From Paraburkholderia sp. C35 (lineage in GTDB: Bacteria; Pseudomonadota; Gammaproteobacteria; Burkholderiales; Burkholderiaceae), in assembly GCF_003121405.1 (NCBI RefSeq), contig NZ_QBUY01000025.1, positions 1 through 64,000 of the forward strand: a DNA stretch of 64,000 nt. The letters are read 5' to 3'. Every line of letters starts with the position of its first letter. The stretch's first letter is position 1. Positions 33,868-43,429 of this stretch are shown piece after piece. A program made the translations under genes and the position numbers. The notes beneath the pieces are model-generated. The model was not told the DNA's origin, ran no database searches, and was given only the letters and a program-made list of their open reading frames with translations.

Positions 33868-36612
33868 ATGCAGCCGTTAAGCGCTATCAATCTGCTCCAG
33901 TCGAAGGAAGGTTCGCGTCTTCATGGCCCGGATCTCGCGCGTTGGCGCCGCTGGGGTCCGTATCTGAGCGACCGCCAGTGGGGCACCGTGCGCGAGGACT
34001 ACAGCGAATACGGCACGGCCTGGGAATATTTTCCGCACGATCACGCGCGCAGCCGCATGTACCGCTGGGGCGAAGACGGCATTGGAGGATTCGGCAACGA
34101 TCCGCTCGACTGGTGCGTGTCGCTGGCGCTCTGGAATGGCCGCGACAGGATCATCAAGGAACGGCTGTTCGGGCTGACGAACGCACAGGGCAATCACGGC
34201 GAGGACGTGAAAGAACTGTACTTTTACGTCGATGGCACGCCGACGCACTCGTACATGAAGATGCTCTACAAGTATCCTCATGAAGCGTATCCGTATCAGG
34301 ATCTGATCGACGAAAACGCGCGGCGCGGCGCGGATCAGCCCGAATACGAAGTGCTCGATACAGGCGTGTTCGACGACAACCGCTATTTCGACGTGTGGAT
34401 CGAATACGCGAAGCACACACCCGACGACATCGTGATGCGTGTGACGGTCGAAAACCGCGCGGACCGGCAAGCCGTGCTGCATCTGCTACCGCAGTTCTGG
34501 GCGCGCAATCGCTGGGCATGGTCGGGCAAGCCCGGCAAGCCTTCGTTGACATTGGAGAATGATGCAGCCGAAGGCGCACGCGTGATCGCGCGTAATCCCG
34601 CGCTCGGCACGACGATCGTCACGGCATCGGCGCCACAGCCTGTCGAGTGGATCTTCTGCGAAAACGACACTAACGTACGGCGCATTTTCGGCATCGAAGG
34701 CGAAGGGCCGTTCAAGGATGGTTTCAACGATTACCTCGTCGATGGCGATGAGCGCGCGATACGCCGCGACCGTGGCACGCGGGCCGCTGCGCATACGGTG
34801 ATTGAACTCGGCGCACATGAACAGTCGGTGATGTATCTGCGCTGGCGTGCCGAATCTGCCGCGGAGTCCACGCCGCTCGATATGCCGGCGCTATTCGCGC
34901 GCCGCATCGCAGAAGCCGACGAATTCTACGCGGCGCTTCAGCACGATATCGCCGACGCCGACGCGCGGCTCGTCCAGCGTCAGGCGCTCGCGGGCATGCT
35001 GTGGAGCAAGCAGTACTACCAGTTCGACGTGACCCGCTGGCACGACGGCGACCCTGGCCAGCCCACGCCGCCGAAAGATCGCAGGCGTGGCCGCAATGCC
35101 GACTGGCGGCACATGTGCAACGGCGACATTGTCTCGATGCCGGACAAGTGGGAGTACCCGTGGTACGCCTCGTGGGATCTCGCGTTTCACGCGGTGGCCT
35201 TCGCGATCGTCGATCCCGACTTCGCGAAGAAGCAACTCCAGTTGCTCGTGAAAGAACGCTACATGCATCCCAACGGGCAACTGCCCGCCTACGAATGGGC
35301 CTTCGGGGACGCCAATCCGCCCGTGCATGCGTGGGCCACGTGGCGCGTCTACGAACTCGACCGCGAGATCACCGGCAAAGGCGATCACGAGTTTCTCGAA
35401 GTGATGTTCCACAAGCTGCTGCTCAATTTCTCGTGGTGGGTCAACCGCAAGGACGCCGACGATCGCAACATCTTCCAGGGCGGCTTTCTGGGCCTCGACA
35501 ACATCGGTATCTTCGATCGCTCGTCGCCATTGCCGACGGGTGGACGCATCGATCAGGCCGACGGCACCGCGTGGATGGCATCGTATGCACTCGATCTGAT
35601 GCAGATCGGCCTCGAACTCGCGATGACCAACACCGCGTACGTGGAAATCGCCGTGAAGTTCTTCGAGCACTTTCTGTATATCGCGGAAGCCGTCAGTTGC
35701 GGCGAGGTCTGCAATACAGGGCTATGGGACGGACGCGACGAATTCTTCTATGACGTACTGCATCTTCCCGATGGCACACGCGTACCGATGCGTATCCGCT
35801 CGATTGTCGGCCTGATCCCGCTGTTTGCCGTGCATGTGCTCGATGAACAGGTGCATGGTCATCTGCCGGGATTGCGCGAGCGTCTCGCGTGGTTCCTCGA
35901 TCATCGGCCCAATCTGGCCAAACTGGTATCGCGCTGGACAGAGCCTGGTAAAGCCAATACCTCGCTGCTCTCGCTGTTGCGCGGTCATCGAATGAAAGCA
36001 CTGCTCAGGCGCGCACTCGATGAAAACGAATTTCTTTCCAGCTATGGCGTGCGGGCGCTGTCGCGCGTGCATCTGAATGAGCCTTATGTATTCGATCGCG
36101 ATGATGTGCATGTGTGCATCGAATACCAGCCCGCCGAATCGGAGTCGCGCGTGTTCGGCGGCAACTCGAACTGGCGCGGACCGATATGGCTGCCCGTCAA
36201 CTATCTGCTGATCGAATCGCTGTATGAATTTCATCGCTATTACGGCGACGAATTCCGCATCGAGCATCCAACGGGATCAGGTCATTGTGCGTCGCTCAGC
36301 GAAGTGGCCGACGATCTCGCACAGCGCGTCACCACGCTCTTTACGAAGAACGAGCAAGGCGTGCGCCCCGTGATGGCTGCGTACCCGATGCTGCAGGCGG
36401 ACCCGCGTTCGCAGGATCTCATTCTGTTCCATGAGTACTTTCATGGCGACAACGGACGCGGTGTCGGCGCTTCGCATCAGACGGGCTGGACGGGACTCGT
36501 CGCGTTGCTGTTGCAGCCTCGCATGATGCGGCTGTCGCATGTCACGCCTCATGCACAACCCGTTGCTGCGCAACAGCCGGAAGACGCGATGGCAGCTGCA
36601 ATGGGACGTTAG
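33868..36612 (+). CDS. large GH63/MGH1-like glucosidase
   Basis: This 914-residue protein has no signal peptide. Its N-terminal beta-rich part contains WRRWGPYLSDRQWGTVREDYS, and a C-terminal (alpha/alpha)6 catalytic region contains PWYASWDLAFHAVAF, NPPVHAWATWRVYELD and GGNSNWRGPIWLPVNYL. This matches the MGH1-like glycoside hydrolase group related to GH63 glucosidase. GGGAGG precedes ATG 33868. Substrates in the group include mannosylglycerate- and glucose-containing oligosaccharides. Nothing around it fixes the substrate. Confidence 0.88.
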   Translation: MQPLSAINLLQSKEGSRLHGPDLARWRRWGPYLSDRQWGTVREDYSEYGTAWEYFPHDHARSRMYRWGEDGIGGFGNDPLDWCVSLALWNGRDRIIKERLFGLTNAQGNHGEDVKELYFYVDGTPTHSYMKMLYKYPHEAYPYQDLIDENARRGADQPEYEVLDTGVFDDNRYFDVWIEYAKHTPDDIVMRVTVENRADRQAVLHLLPQFWARNRWAWSGKPGKPSLTLENDAAEGARVIARNPALGTTIVTASAPQPVEWIFCENDTNVRRIFGIEGEGPFKDGFNDYLVDGDERAIRRDRGTRAAAHTVIELGAHEQSVMYLRWRAESAAESTPLDMPALFARRIAEADEFYAALQHDIADADARLVQRQALAGMLWSKQYYQFDVTRWHDGDPGQPTPPKDRRRGRNADWRHMCNGDIVSMPDKWEYPWYASWDLAFHAVAFAIVDPDFAKKQLQLLVKERYMHPNGQLPAYEWAFGDANPPVHAWATWRVYELDREITGKGDHEFLEVMFHKLLLNFSWWVNRKDADDRNIFQGGFLGLDNIGIFDRSSPLPTGGRIDQADGTAWMASYALDLMQIGLELAMTNTAYVEIAVKFFEHFLYIAEAVSCGEVCNTGLWDGRDEFFYDVLHLPDGTRVPMRIRSIVGLIPLFAVHVLDEQVHGHLPGLRERLAWFLDHRPNLAKLVSRWTEPGKANTSLLSLLRGHRMKALLRRALDENEFLSSYGVRALSRVHLNEPYVFDRDDVHVCIEYQPAESESRVFGGNSNWRGPIWLPVNYLLIESLYEFHRYYGDEFRIEHPTGSGHCASLSEVADDLAQRVTTLFTKNEQGVRPVMAAYPMLQADPRSQDLILFHEYFHGDNGRGVGASHQTGWTGLVALLLQPRMMRLSHVTPHAQPVAAQQPEDAMAAAMGR

Positions 36613-36643
36613 CGCATTCACTTGACGGATCGAGGAGTCGCAG

Positions 36644-37195
36644 ATGGCTACGGAATCTCCCCCCGGCGAACTCGGCGCGAAGGCGCCGCCGTTTTCACTG
36701 CCCGCAACCGATGGCCGCACCTATACGCTCGACAACGTGCGCCGCCCGCTCGGGCTGGTGGTCATCTTCATGTGCAACCATTGTCCGTATGTGAAGGCGG
36801 CGTTGCCGCGCATCGTGCGCGATGCGCAGGATCTGGCGAAGCTGGACATCGGCGTGGTCGGCATCAATGCGAACGACAGCAGCGCCTACCCCGAAGATTC
36901 ATTCGAGAGCATGGTCGCGCTTTCCGCCGAATGGCAGTTGCCCTTTCCATATCTGCACGATGCGTCGCAGCAGGTCGCGCGGGCCTATGGCGCCGTGTGC
37001 ACACCGGAATTCTATGGCTTCGATGGCGGCCTGCTGTTGCGTTATCGCGGCAGACTCGATGCGTCGCGCAAAGATCCCATGCCCGACGCGCACCGCGAAC
37101 TGTTCGACGCCATGCAGCAAATCGCGCAAACGGGCCGTGGGCCGGATACGCAATATCCGGCGCTGGGTTGTTCGATCAAATGGAAAACGGCCTGA
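36644..37195 (+). CDS. thioredoxin-fold (AhpC/TSA-type) protein with CNHCPY motif
   Basis: The 183-residue protein shows the peroxiredoxin/ResA-like fold, beginning KAPPFSLPATDGRTYTL. A redox pair lies in MCNHCPYVKA (about residues 44-47), with VYGAVCTPEFYGFD-like context later. The CNHCPY variant marks the 'thioredoxin family protein' group close to AhpC/TSA. It has no signal peptide. It is transcribed in the same direction as the glucosidase, 31 bp after it. Confidence 0.86.
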   Translation: MATESPPGELGAKAPPFSLPATDGRTYTLDNVRRPLGLVVIFMCNHCPYVKAALPRIVRDAQDLAKLDIGVVGINANDSSAYPEDSFESMVALSAEWQLPFPYLHDASQQVARAYGAVCTPEFYGFDGGLLLRYRGRLDASRKDPMPDAHRELFDAMQQIAQTGRGPDTQYPALGCSIKWKTA

Positions 37196-37226
37196 GACCT
37201 CAGTCGTCGTGTCTTCTTCTTGCCAA

Positions 37227-37243
37227 AGTTGCGACTCGCAACT
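37227..37243. promoter_or_regulatory. perfect 17-bp palindrome, candidate MarR operator 1
   Basis: AGTTGCGACTCGCAACT is symmetrical about position 37235. Its centre is 33 bp, about three helical turns, from the second copy at 37260-37276. Both lie between the thioredoxin gene and the MarR-GNAT gene. Confidence 0.6.
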
Positions 37244-37259
37244 ATAGTGGCGACATGGT

Positions 37260-37276
37260 AGTTGCGAGTCGCAACC
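37260..37276. promoter_or_regulatory. 15-bp palindrome, candidate MarR operator 2
   Basis: GTTGCGAGTCGCAAC (37261-37275) differs from copy 1 only in the central base and outer flank. It ends 35 bp before the GTG start of the MarR-GNAT gene, where a repressor would block transcription or RNA polymerase escape. Confidence 0.6.
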
Positions 37277-37310
37277 ACTATGCCACCGCTAAGCAAGGAC
37301 AGGAAAGACC

Positions 37311-38330
37311 GTGGATATCGTCGATACACCCATTCAATCGCGCGACAGCACCATCCTCGAACTGCGCGAGTTCTCCCGCAAGCTCGTGCGCGAACTGGGC
37401 TTCATGCGTTCGACGCTGGCGGAAAGCGACCTCGCACCGTCGGCGGTGCACGCCATTCTCGAGATTGGCGCGACGCCGGGCATGCAGGCACGCGATCTCG
37501 CGCATCTGTTGCGACTGGACAAATCCAACGCGAGCCGGCAGATCGCCAGGCTGGAAGCTGCGGGCCTGGTCGAACGCACCGCATCGAGCGATGACGCGCG
37601 TTCGTCGGAGCTTTATCTGACCAAAGCGGGTCAGCAGTTGCGCAAGCAGATCGACAAGTTCGCCACCGAGCAGGTATCGAGCGCGCTGCGCAAGCTAGCG
37701 CCGTCCGATCAGCAGGCGCTCGTGCGCGCGCTGTCGCTGTACGCAAGCGCACTCGCGCAAGACAACGACGCGAAGGAAACGCAGCCGCCCGTTACACCGC
37801 AAACGCAGATCGTGGAAGGCTATCGGCCGGGCTGTATCGGCGACGTTGCGAGTCTGCATGCACGCTACTACTCGGCGCATTCGGGCTTTGGCGTGTACTT
37901 CGAAAAGCTGGTCGCCAGCGGACTCGCCGACTTCGCGGAACTGCTGCCCGATGAAAACCGCCAACTGTGGCTCGTCTACGATAACGGACGCACGCTGGCC
38001 TCGCTCGCTATCGACGGCAATGCGCAGACACGCGTCGCGCATCTGCGCTGGTTCATCGTCGACGATTCGCTGCGCGGTTCCGGTATCGGCAGGCAGTTGA
38101 TGACGCGCGCAATGGCATTCGTCGATGAACGGTTCGACGAAACGTATCTGTGGACCTTCAAGGGACTCGATGCCGCGCGGCATCTTTATGAAGCGTTCGG
38201 TTTTCAGCTTGCCGAAGAGGCGCAAGGCACGCAATGGGGCAAAGTCGTCGTCGAGCAGCGCTTCGTGCGGGGCAAGGCACTGAACGCACCTGAAGCACCG
38301 CCGAAAAAACGCCGCGCTAAAGCAGGTTAA
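37311..38330 (+). CDS. MarR-type regulator fused to a GNAT acetyltransferase
   Basis: The 339-residue protein has an N-terminal MarR winged helix (about 1-145, with AHLLRLDKSNASRQIARLEAAGLVERT). A C-terminal GNAT domain follows (about 165-310, with DDSLRGSGIGRQLMTRAM as the acetyl-CoA loop). The start is GTG 37311 with AGGAAAG upstream. The tail is basic (PPKKRRAKAG). The two palindromes upstream suggest autoregulation. Its 3' end overlaps the convergent HAD gene by 14 bp. The acetylated target is unknown. Confidence 0.9.
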   Translation: MDIVDTPIQSRDSTILELREFSRKLVRELGFMRSTLAESDLAPSAVHAILEIGATPGMQARDLAHLLRLDKSNASRQIARLEAAGLVERTASSDDARSSELYLTKAGQQLRKQIDKFATEQVSSALRKLAPSDQQALVRALSLYASALAQDNDAKETQPPVTPQTQIVEGYRPGCIGDVASLHARYYSAHSGFGVYFEKLVASGLADFAELLPDENRQLWLVYDNGRTLASLAIDGNAQTRVAHLRWFIVDDSLRGSGIGRQLMTRAMAFVDERFDETYLWTFKGLDAARHLYEAFGFQLAEEAQGTQWGKVVVEQRFVRGKALNAPEAPPKKRRAKAG

Positions 38331-38931
38331 AGCGCGCGAGTTCTTCTGACAGCGCATCGGCACTGGTGAACTTGTACGCATGCAGTCCGGCATCGATTGC
38401 GCCCGTCACGTTCGCATCGGAGTCGTCGATAAAGAGCGTCGCGCCCGCGTCGACGCCAAGCTGACGCACGCAGCCCAGATAAGCTCGCGCCGCGGGCTTC
38501 GCCGCGCCGAACGCCGCCGAAGGATACACATGTGCGCCGAATAGCTGCGCGACGGGCGGATTCAGATAGCCGATGTGATCGGTGACGAGACGGCAGTTGT
38601 TGGTCAGCACGGCGATCGCGTGACGATCCGCGACGCGTGCGGCTACCGCGAGTGTTGCGTCGTTCGGTGTGATCGATGCGTGGCGCGCCGTTAGCCAGGC
38701 ATTGCGGCTCACTACGCAGCCGAGCATGTCGCCGAGTTCTCGCAAGTATTGGTCGTCGGTGATCTGGCCGGAATCGGCGCGTGCTTCGAGGCCCGAATCC
38801 CAGATTGCATGCCGTACGGCTTCAGGCGTTGCGCCCGTCAATTGCGCCATGCGTTCGGTGCGTGCCGCGCGATCGTAGTGCGACAGCACGCCTTCCATGT
38901 CGAACAGAACGAGCTTGATCGATGACGTCAT
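38317..38931 (-). CDS. HAD-superfamily hydrolase (IA-like)
   Basis: This 204-residue phosphatase-like protein has motif I VLFDMEGVLS, motif II AVLTNNC, a lysine in FGAAKPAARA and motif IV LFIDDSDANVTGA. Motif I reads DxE where most family members have DxD, so the acid at the second position is replaced by Glu. It overlaps the end of the MarR-GNAT gene. Downstream of the hpa genes and on the same strand, it could be their last gene, but 96 bp separate it from hpaH. Confidence 0.86.
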   Translation of the reverse strand: MTSSIKLVLFDMEGVLSHYDRAARTERMAQLTGATPEAVRHAIWDSGLEARADSGQITDDQYLRELGDMLGCVVSRNAWLTARHASITPNDATLAVAARVADRHAIAVLTNNCRLVTDHIGYLNPPVAQLFGAHVYPSAAFGAAKPAARAYLGCVRQLGVDAGATLFIDDSDANVTGAIDAGLHAYKFTSADALSEELARFNLL

Positions 38932-39027
38932 GGCGCGGACTCCGCTTCAATGCACGACGCCCTCATTGTGCCTTGATGCGCTCACCGCCTGGCAGTTTTC
39001 AAAAATGCACCGCCGCCAAATACCCCA

Positions 39028-39831
39028 TCAGACGAAATTCAGTTCGATACTGCCGAGCGGGCCGTAATCGACATGAAACCTGTCGCCCGCGCGTGCCGGA
39101 ATCGGACTCGTGAACGAGCCGCTGAGAATGACATCGTCCGCATTCAGCATTTCGTCGTAAGGCGCGATCTTGTTGGCGAGCCACGCGACACCCGTCGCCG
39201 GGTGATTCAACACGGCAGCCGCGAGACCGCTCTCTTCGACTGCACCGTTCTTGTACAGCAGCGCGCCGACCCAGCGCAGATCGACGTCCGCGGGACGCAC
39301 AGGGTGGCCGCCCGTCACGATGCCCGCATTCGCGGCGAAGTCGGAGATCGTGTCGAAGACCTTGCGCGGCGCTTTCGTCTCGCGGTCGAACTGTTCGATC
39401 CGCGCGTCGATGATTTCGACAGCGGGCGTCACATACGCTGTCGCGTCGAGCACGTCTTCGAGCGTCACGTCGGGCCCTTTCAGCGGACGCGCGAGCACGA
39501 AGGCCAGTTCCACTTCGACACGCGGCGCAATGAAGCGGTCGGCACGGACGTCCTGACCGTTCTCGATGAACATATAGTCGAGCAGCGGCGCGAAGTCCGG
39601 TTCGTCGATCTGCGACGAACGCTGCATCGCACGCGACGTCAGGCCGATCTTGCGGCCCTTGATCACGTGCCCTGCGGCGAGTTTCATCTTGACCCATTCG
39701 CGCTGGATCGCGTAGCCGTCCTCGATCGTCATCTCGGGATAGGCTGCGGAAAAATGCCGCAACTGCGTGCGGGTTTTTTCGGCCTGATCGAGTTTTGCAG
39801 CGAGTTCGCGGATCGTGGTCTGGTCTAGCAT
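39028..39831 (-). CDS. hpaH: 2-oxo-hept-3-ene-1,7-dioate hydratase
   Basis: The 267-residue protein is of the fumarylacetoacetase-like hydratase family (MhpD/HpaH), with KGRKIGLTSRAMQ, RVEVELAFVLARPL and the late GVAWLANKIAPYDEML. In the homoprotocatechuate pathway it adds water to 2-oxohept-3-ene-1,7-dioate (OHED). The start at 39831 is chosen over an upstream antisense-like extension. It is 22 bp after hpaF and is the last hpa gene here. Confidence 0.93.
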   Translation of the reverse strand: MLDQTTIRELAAKLDQAEKTRTQLRHFSAAYPEMTIEDGYAIQREWVKMKLAAGHVIKGRKIGLTSRAMQRSSQIDEPDFAPLLDYMFIENGQDVRADRFIAPRVEVELAFVLARPLKGPDVTLEDVLDATAYVTPAVEIIDARIEQFDRETKAPRKVFDTISDFAANAGIVTGGHPVRPADVDLRWVGALLYKNGAVEESGLAAAVLNHPATGVAWLANKIAPYDEMLNADDVILSGSFTSPIPARAGDRFHVDYGPLGSIELNFV

Positions 39832-39853
39832 GATGCGTTCCGATAGTGCCGGC

Positions 39854-40252
39854 TCAGCCTTTGAGCCGTGCGTGCAGATTGTTGTGCTTCCAGGTGCCCG
39901 CTTCGCTGAACTCGTTGATTTCCAGCGAAAGGGCCAGCCCGTGTCGATCGAATGCATCGGCGAAGTGCTGTTTGATGATGTCGAATAGCGCATCGCCCGT
40001 GGCTTGCTTTGCGTGCTCAGAACGGCCCGCGCCGATCTTCAGGTTCGCGTGCAGGAACGCTGCTTCGGGGTTGCCGTCGGCGATAAAAAACTGTTCGCAG
40101 CGCAGCGCACGCACGCGGATGCCGCCAAGCGGAAAGACACGTTGATCGTTTTCGCGTTGCGCATCGAGACATTGCGCGAGCTTGCGGCAAAGCATTGCAA
40201 TGCTCTTTTCATCCGCCAGATTGGCGCTGTATTCGAGCGTGAGATGTGGCAC
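39854..40252 (-). CDS. hpaF: 5-carboxymethyl-2-hydroxymuconate delta-isomerase
   Basis: This 132-residue protein starts Met-Pro, giving the N-terminal proline needed for tautomerase catalysis. It continues with MPHLTLEYSANL, typical of HpaF/CHMI, and its length matches. It isomerises the ring-cleavage product after oxidation by HpaE. It is 29 bp after hpaD. Confidence 0.93.
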   Translation of the reverse strand: MPHLTLEYSANLADEKSIAMLCRKLAQCLDAQRENDQRVFPLGGIRVRALRCEQFFIADGNPEAAFLHANLKIGAGRSEHAKQATGDALFDIIKQHFADAFDRHGLALSLEINEFSEAGTWKHNNLHARLKG

Positions 40253-40281
40253 GTCAAGTCTCCTTTGAACGAATCGGGCCG

Positions 40282-41145
40282 TTACGCGGGCAGCGGTGTG
40301 ACAGGAAAGATCGCATTGATCTGCCCCGTTCCCGAACTGCCGAAATAAGGCGTCACCACTTCTGCCTTGCCTTCATAGCGATCCCAACCGAGCGCGCCGA
40401 GCAGCATCGCCGTGTCGTGCATGCCGCCCTCGCCCCAGCACTTTTCGTTGTAGAGCGGCAGCATCGCGCAAAAGGTTTTCCAGTCGCCCTTTTCCCACAG
40501 CGACACGACATGCCGGTCCGTCTGTTCGAGAAACGGATCCCACACCTTGTGCATGAACTGTTCAGCCGTGCCGTTGTTCGCGAAGTGATGACTGAGCGAG
40601 CCGCTGGCGAGAATCGCCACCGTGCCGTCGTAACGCTCTTCGATGGCCTTGCGCACGGCCAGCCCGAAGCGCGCACTGGTCGGCAGGTCGTGCCACATGC
40701 ACCAGCCCGCAATCGAGACCGTCTTGAAGCGCTGATCCGCGTTCATGTAGCGCATCGGCACCAGCGTGCCGTACTCGAGTTCGAGCGAAGTCTCGCTATG
40801 CGCGCGGCTTTTCACGCCCATTTCGTTTGCGGTTTCGGCGATCAGCTTCCCCAACTGCACATTGCCGGGATACGCGTACGCCATGTTGTTGATGAAATGC
40901 GGCAACTCATTGCTCGTGTAAGTGCCTGCAAATGCCGGAGCGCAATTGATGTGATATTCGCTATTGACCAGCCAGTGCACGTCGAACACGACGATCGTAT
41001 CGACGCCCAGTTCGCGGCAACGGCGGGCAATTTCATAATGTCCGTCGATCGCCGCCTGACGGCAGCCCTTGTGCGGTCCGTCCAGTTCCGACAGATACAT
41101 CGAAGGCACATGGGTCACTTTTGCGGCCAATGCGAGCTTGCCCAT
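40282..41145 (-). CDS. hpaD: 3,4-dihydroxyphenylacetate 2,3-dioxygenase
   Basis: The 287-residue enzyme is a LigB-fold extradiol dioxygenase. It has KVTHVPSMYLSELDGPHKG at the N-terminus, VVFDVHWLVNSEYH and LASGSLSHHFANNG, which supply metal-binding histidines. It opens the ring of homoprotocatechuate next to the hydroxyls (meta cleavage). It lies 51 bp downstream of hpaE. Confidence 0.93.
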   Translation of the reverse strand: MGKLALAAKVTHVPSMYLSELDGPHKGCRQAAIDGHYEIARRCRELGVDTIVVFDVHWLVNSEYHINCAPAFAGTYTSNELPHFINNMAYAYPGNVQLGKLIAETANEMGVKSRAHSETSLELEYGTLVPMRYMNADQRFKTVSIAGWCMWHDLPTSARFGLAVRKAIEERYDGTVAILASGSLSHHFANNGTAEQFMHKVWDPFLEQTDRHVVSLWEKGDWKTFCAMLPLYNEKCWGEGGMHDTAMLLGALGWDRYEGKAEVVTPYFGSSGTGQINAIFPVTPLPA

Positions 41146-41196
41146 CGCGAACTCCTTTCCCTTGCGGATTGCCGATACGCGTGTCGTGCGGTGAAG

Positions 41197-42654
41197 TCAG
41201 ACGCCCCAGCGCGGAATGTGATGCGAACCCAGCGACACGCATACGTTCTTCGGTTCGAGAAACACTTCATAGCTCCACGTGCCGCCTTCGCGCCCGACGC
41301 CCGAAGCCTTGGTGCCACCAAACGGCTGACGCAGATCGCGCACGTTCTGGCTGTTCACGAAGCACATGCCCGCTTCGATCGCCGCTGCCACGCGATGCGC
41401 ACGGCCCGTGTTCTCCGTCCACACGTAACTCGAAAGACCATATGACACGTCGTTCGCGAGGCGGATCGCTTCTGCTTCGTCATCGAAGGGAATCAGGCAT
41501 GCGACGGGTCCGAAGATCTCTTCCTGCGCAATCCGCATGCGGTTATCGACATCGACGAATACCGTCGGTGTAACGAAATTGCCTTGTTTCAGGGCATCGG
41601 GCAGCGACGGCGCATCGAGTCCGCCGCACGCGAGCGTCGCGCCTTCTTTCGGACCGAGTTCGATATAGCTGCGCACTTTCGCGAGATGCGCCTGACTGAT
41701 CATCGGGCCGACGATGGTCTGCTCGCTCAACGGATCGCCGACACTCAAACGCTTCGCGCGCTCGATAAAACGCTCCGCGAACTTCGCGTAGATCGACTTC
41801 TGCACCAGAATGCGCGAGCCTGCCGTGCAACGCTCGCCGTTGTTCGAAAAGATCATGAACACGGCAGCATCGAGCGCGCGTTCGAAATCGGCATCGTCGA
41901 AAATCACGAAGGGCGACTTGCCGCCCAGTTCCATCGAAAACTTTTTCAGCCCCGCTGTCTTGACGATACGATTGCCCGTCGCCGTCGAACCGGTAAACGA
42001 AATGGCGTGCACATCAGGATGCGCAACGAGCGGTTCGCCCGTGTCTTTGCCATAACCATGCACGACATTCAGCACGCCCGCCGGAATGCCCGCTTCCAGT
42101 GCGAGATTGCCGAGCATCGAAGCCGTCAGCGGCGATAGCTCGCTCATCTTCAGCACTGCCGTATTGCCGAACGCAAGACACGGCGCGACTTTCCATGTCG
42201 CCGTCATGAACGGCACGTTCCACGGCGAAATCAGCGCACACACGCCGACAGGATGAAACAGTGTGTAGTTCAGATGCGAATCGGTCGGATAGGTGTGGCC
42301 ATCAACACGCGTGCACATCTCGGCGAAATACGTGAAGTTGTCGGCGGCACGCGGCACGAGTTGCTTGCGCGTCTGCGAAATGGTTTGCCCCGTGTCGCGT
42401 GTTTCCGTATCCGAGAGTTCGGGCACATTCTTCGCAATCAGTTCACCGAGCTTGCGCACGAGTTTCGCGCGCTCGGCAGCAGGCTTTGCGGCCCACGCGG
42501 GGAACGCGTCTTTCGCGGCGCGCACGGCGGCATCGACATCTTCCGCCGTACCGCTTGCCACTTCGGCGAGCACTTCCTGCGTGGCAGGATTGATGGTTTC
42601 GAAGTAATCGCGCGCGGTCTTCTGCTTGCCGTTGATCAGATGTTCAATTCGCAT
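41197..42654 (-). CDS. hpaE: 5-carboxymethyl-2-hydroxymuconate semialdehyde dehydrogenase
   Basis: This 485-residue aldehyde dehydrogenase has FTGSTATGNRIV, the catalytic glutamate in MELGGKSPF and the nucleophile in GERCTAGSR. It starts with MRIEHLINGKQ at 42654. Context between hpaG2 and hpaD, and the HpaE-like length, identify it. It oxidises the semialdehyde released by HpaD. Confidence 0.94.
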   Translation of the reverse strand: MRIEHLINGKQKTARDYFETINPATQEVLAEVASGTAEDVDAAVRAAKDAFPAWAAKPAAERAKLVRKLGELIAKNVPELSDTETRDTGQTISQTRKQLVPRAADNFTYFAEMCTRVDGHTYPTDSHLNYTLFHPVGVCALISPWNVPFMTATWKVAPCLAFGNTAVLKMSELSPLTASMLGNLALEAGIPAGVLNVVHGYGKDTGEPLVAHPDVHAISFTGSTATGNRIVKTAGLKKFSMELGGKSPFVIFDDADFERALDAAVFMIFSNNGERCTAGSRILVQKSIYAKFAERFIERAKRLSVGDPLSEQTIVGPMISQAHLAKVRSYIELGPKEGATLACGGLDAPSLPDALKQGNFVTPTVFVDVDNRMRIAQEEIFGPVACLIPFDDEAEAIRLANDVSYGLSSYVWTENTGRAHRVAAAIEAGMCFVNSQNVRDLRQPFGGTKASGVGREGGTWSYEVFLEPKNVCVSLGSHHIPRWGV

Positions 42655-42670
42655 GGCTTGTCCTGTCGGT

Positions 42671-43429
42671 TCACTCGCGATTGAAGTCCGCGTCGGAGAC
42701 GATGACGTTGACGAGACGGCCGAGGCCATCGATTTCGCAGACGACTTCATCGCCCGCGTTCACGTTGACGACGCCTTCGGGTGTGCCCGTCAGAATGATG
42801 TCGCCGGGCGCGAGCGTCATGAAGCTGCTGAGGTATTCGATCAGCGCGGGAATGTCCGTCACCAGATCGCGTGTGTTGCCCTGCTGATGCAGCGCGCCGT
42901 TCACGTAGGTGCGCAGTTCGAGCTGCGCGACATCGGCGATGTCTGCGGCATCGACGAACCAGGGGCCGAGCACCGTGCCGCCATCGCGATTCTTCACGCG
43001 CAGATTGGGCCGGTAGTAGTTCTCCAGATAATCGCGGATCGCGTAGTCGTTCGCGATCATGTAGCCCGCGACGTACTGCATCGCATCGGCACGCGACACT
43101 TCTTTCGCGGGACGGCCAATCACCACGGCGAGTTCGCACTCGTAGTGCATGAAGGTCGCATCCGATGGCCGCCGCGTGACACCGCGATGACCGATCACAC
43201 TACCTGCGCCTTTCAGAAACACGAGCGGCTCTTCCTGCTTCGAAAACTGCAGTTCTTTTGCGTGCTCCGCGTAATTCAGGCCGAGCGCGAAGATAGTGCC
43301 GGTTTCTATGGGCGCGAGCCACACGACTTCGTCTTCACGGCAGATGCGGCCATCGGCGAGACGTACTCCACGTTCATGCGGATACGCTTCGTGAATCGCG
43401 CCTGAGTAGGCAACACGGCCGCGCATCAT
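42671..43429 (-). CDS. hpaG2: homoprotocatechuate pathway isomerase/decarboxylase, C-terminal-type subunit
   Basis: The 252-residue FAH-fold protein matches the second half of enteric HpaG (LGLNYAEHAKELQF, YRPNLRVKNRDGG, ADIADVAQLELRTYVNG). In enteric bacteria hpaG is one bifunctional gene of about 430 residues; here it is two separate genes. ATG 43429 overlaps the TGA of hpaG1 (ATGA). It and HpaG1 carry out the decarboxylation and isomerisation that yield 2-oxohept-3-ene-1,7-dioate. Confidence 0.92.
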   Translation of the reverse strand: MMRGRVAYSGAIHEAYPHERGVRLADGRICREDEVVWLAPIETGTIFALGLNYAEHAKELQFSKQEEPLVFLKGAGSVIGHRGVTRRPSDATFMHYECELAVVIGRPAKEVSRADAMQYVAGYMIANDYAIRDYLENYYRPNLRVKNRDGGTVLGPWFVDAADIADVAQLELRTYVNGALHQQGNTRDLVTDIPALIEYLSSFMTLAPGDIILTGTPEGVVNVNAGDEVVCEIDGLGRLVNVIVSDADFNRE

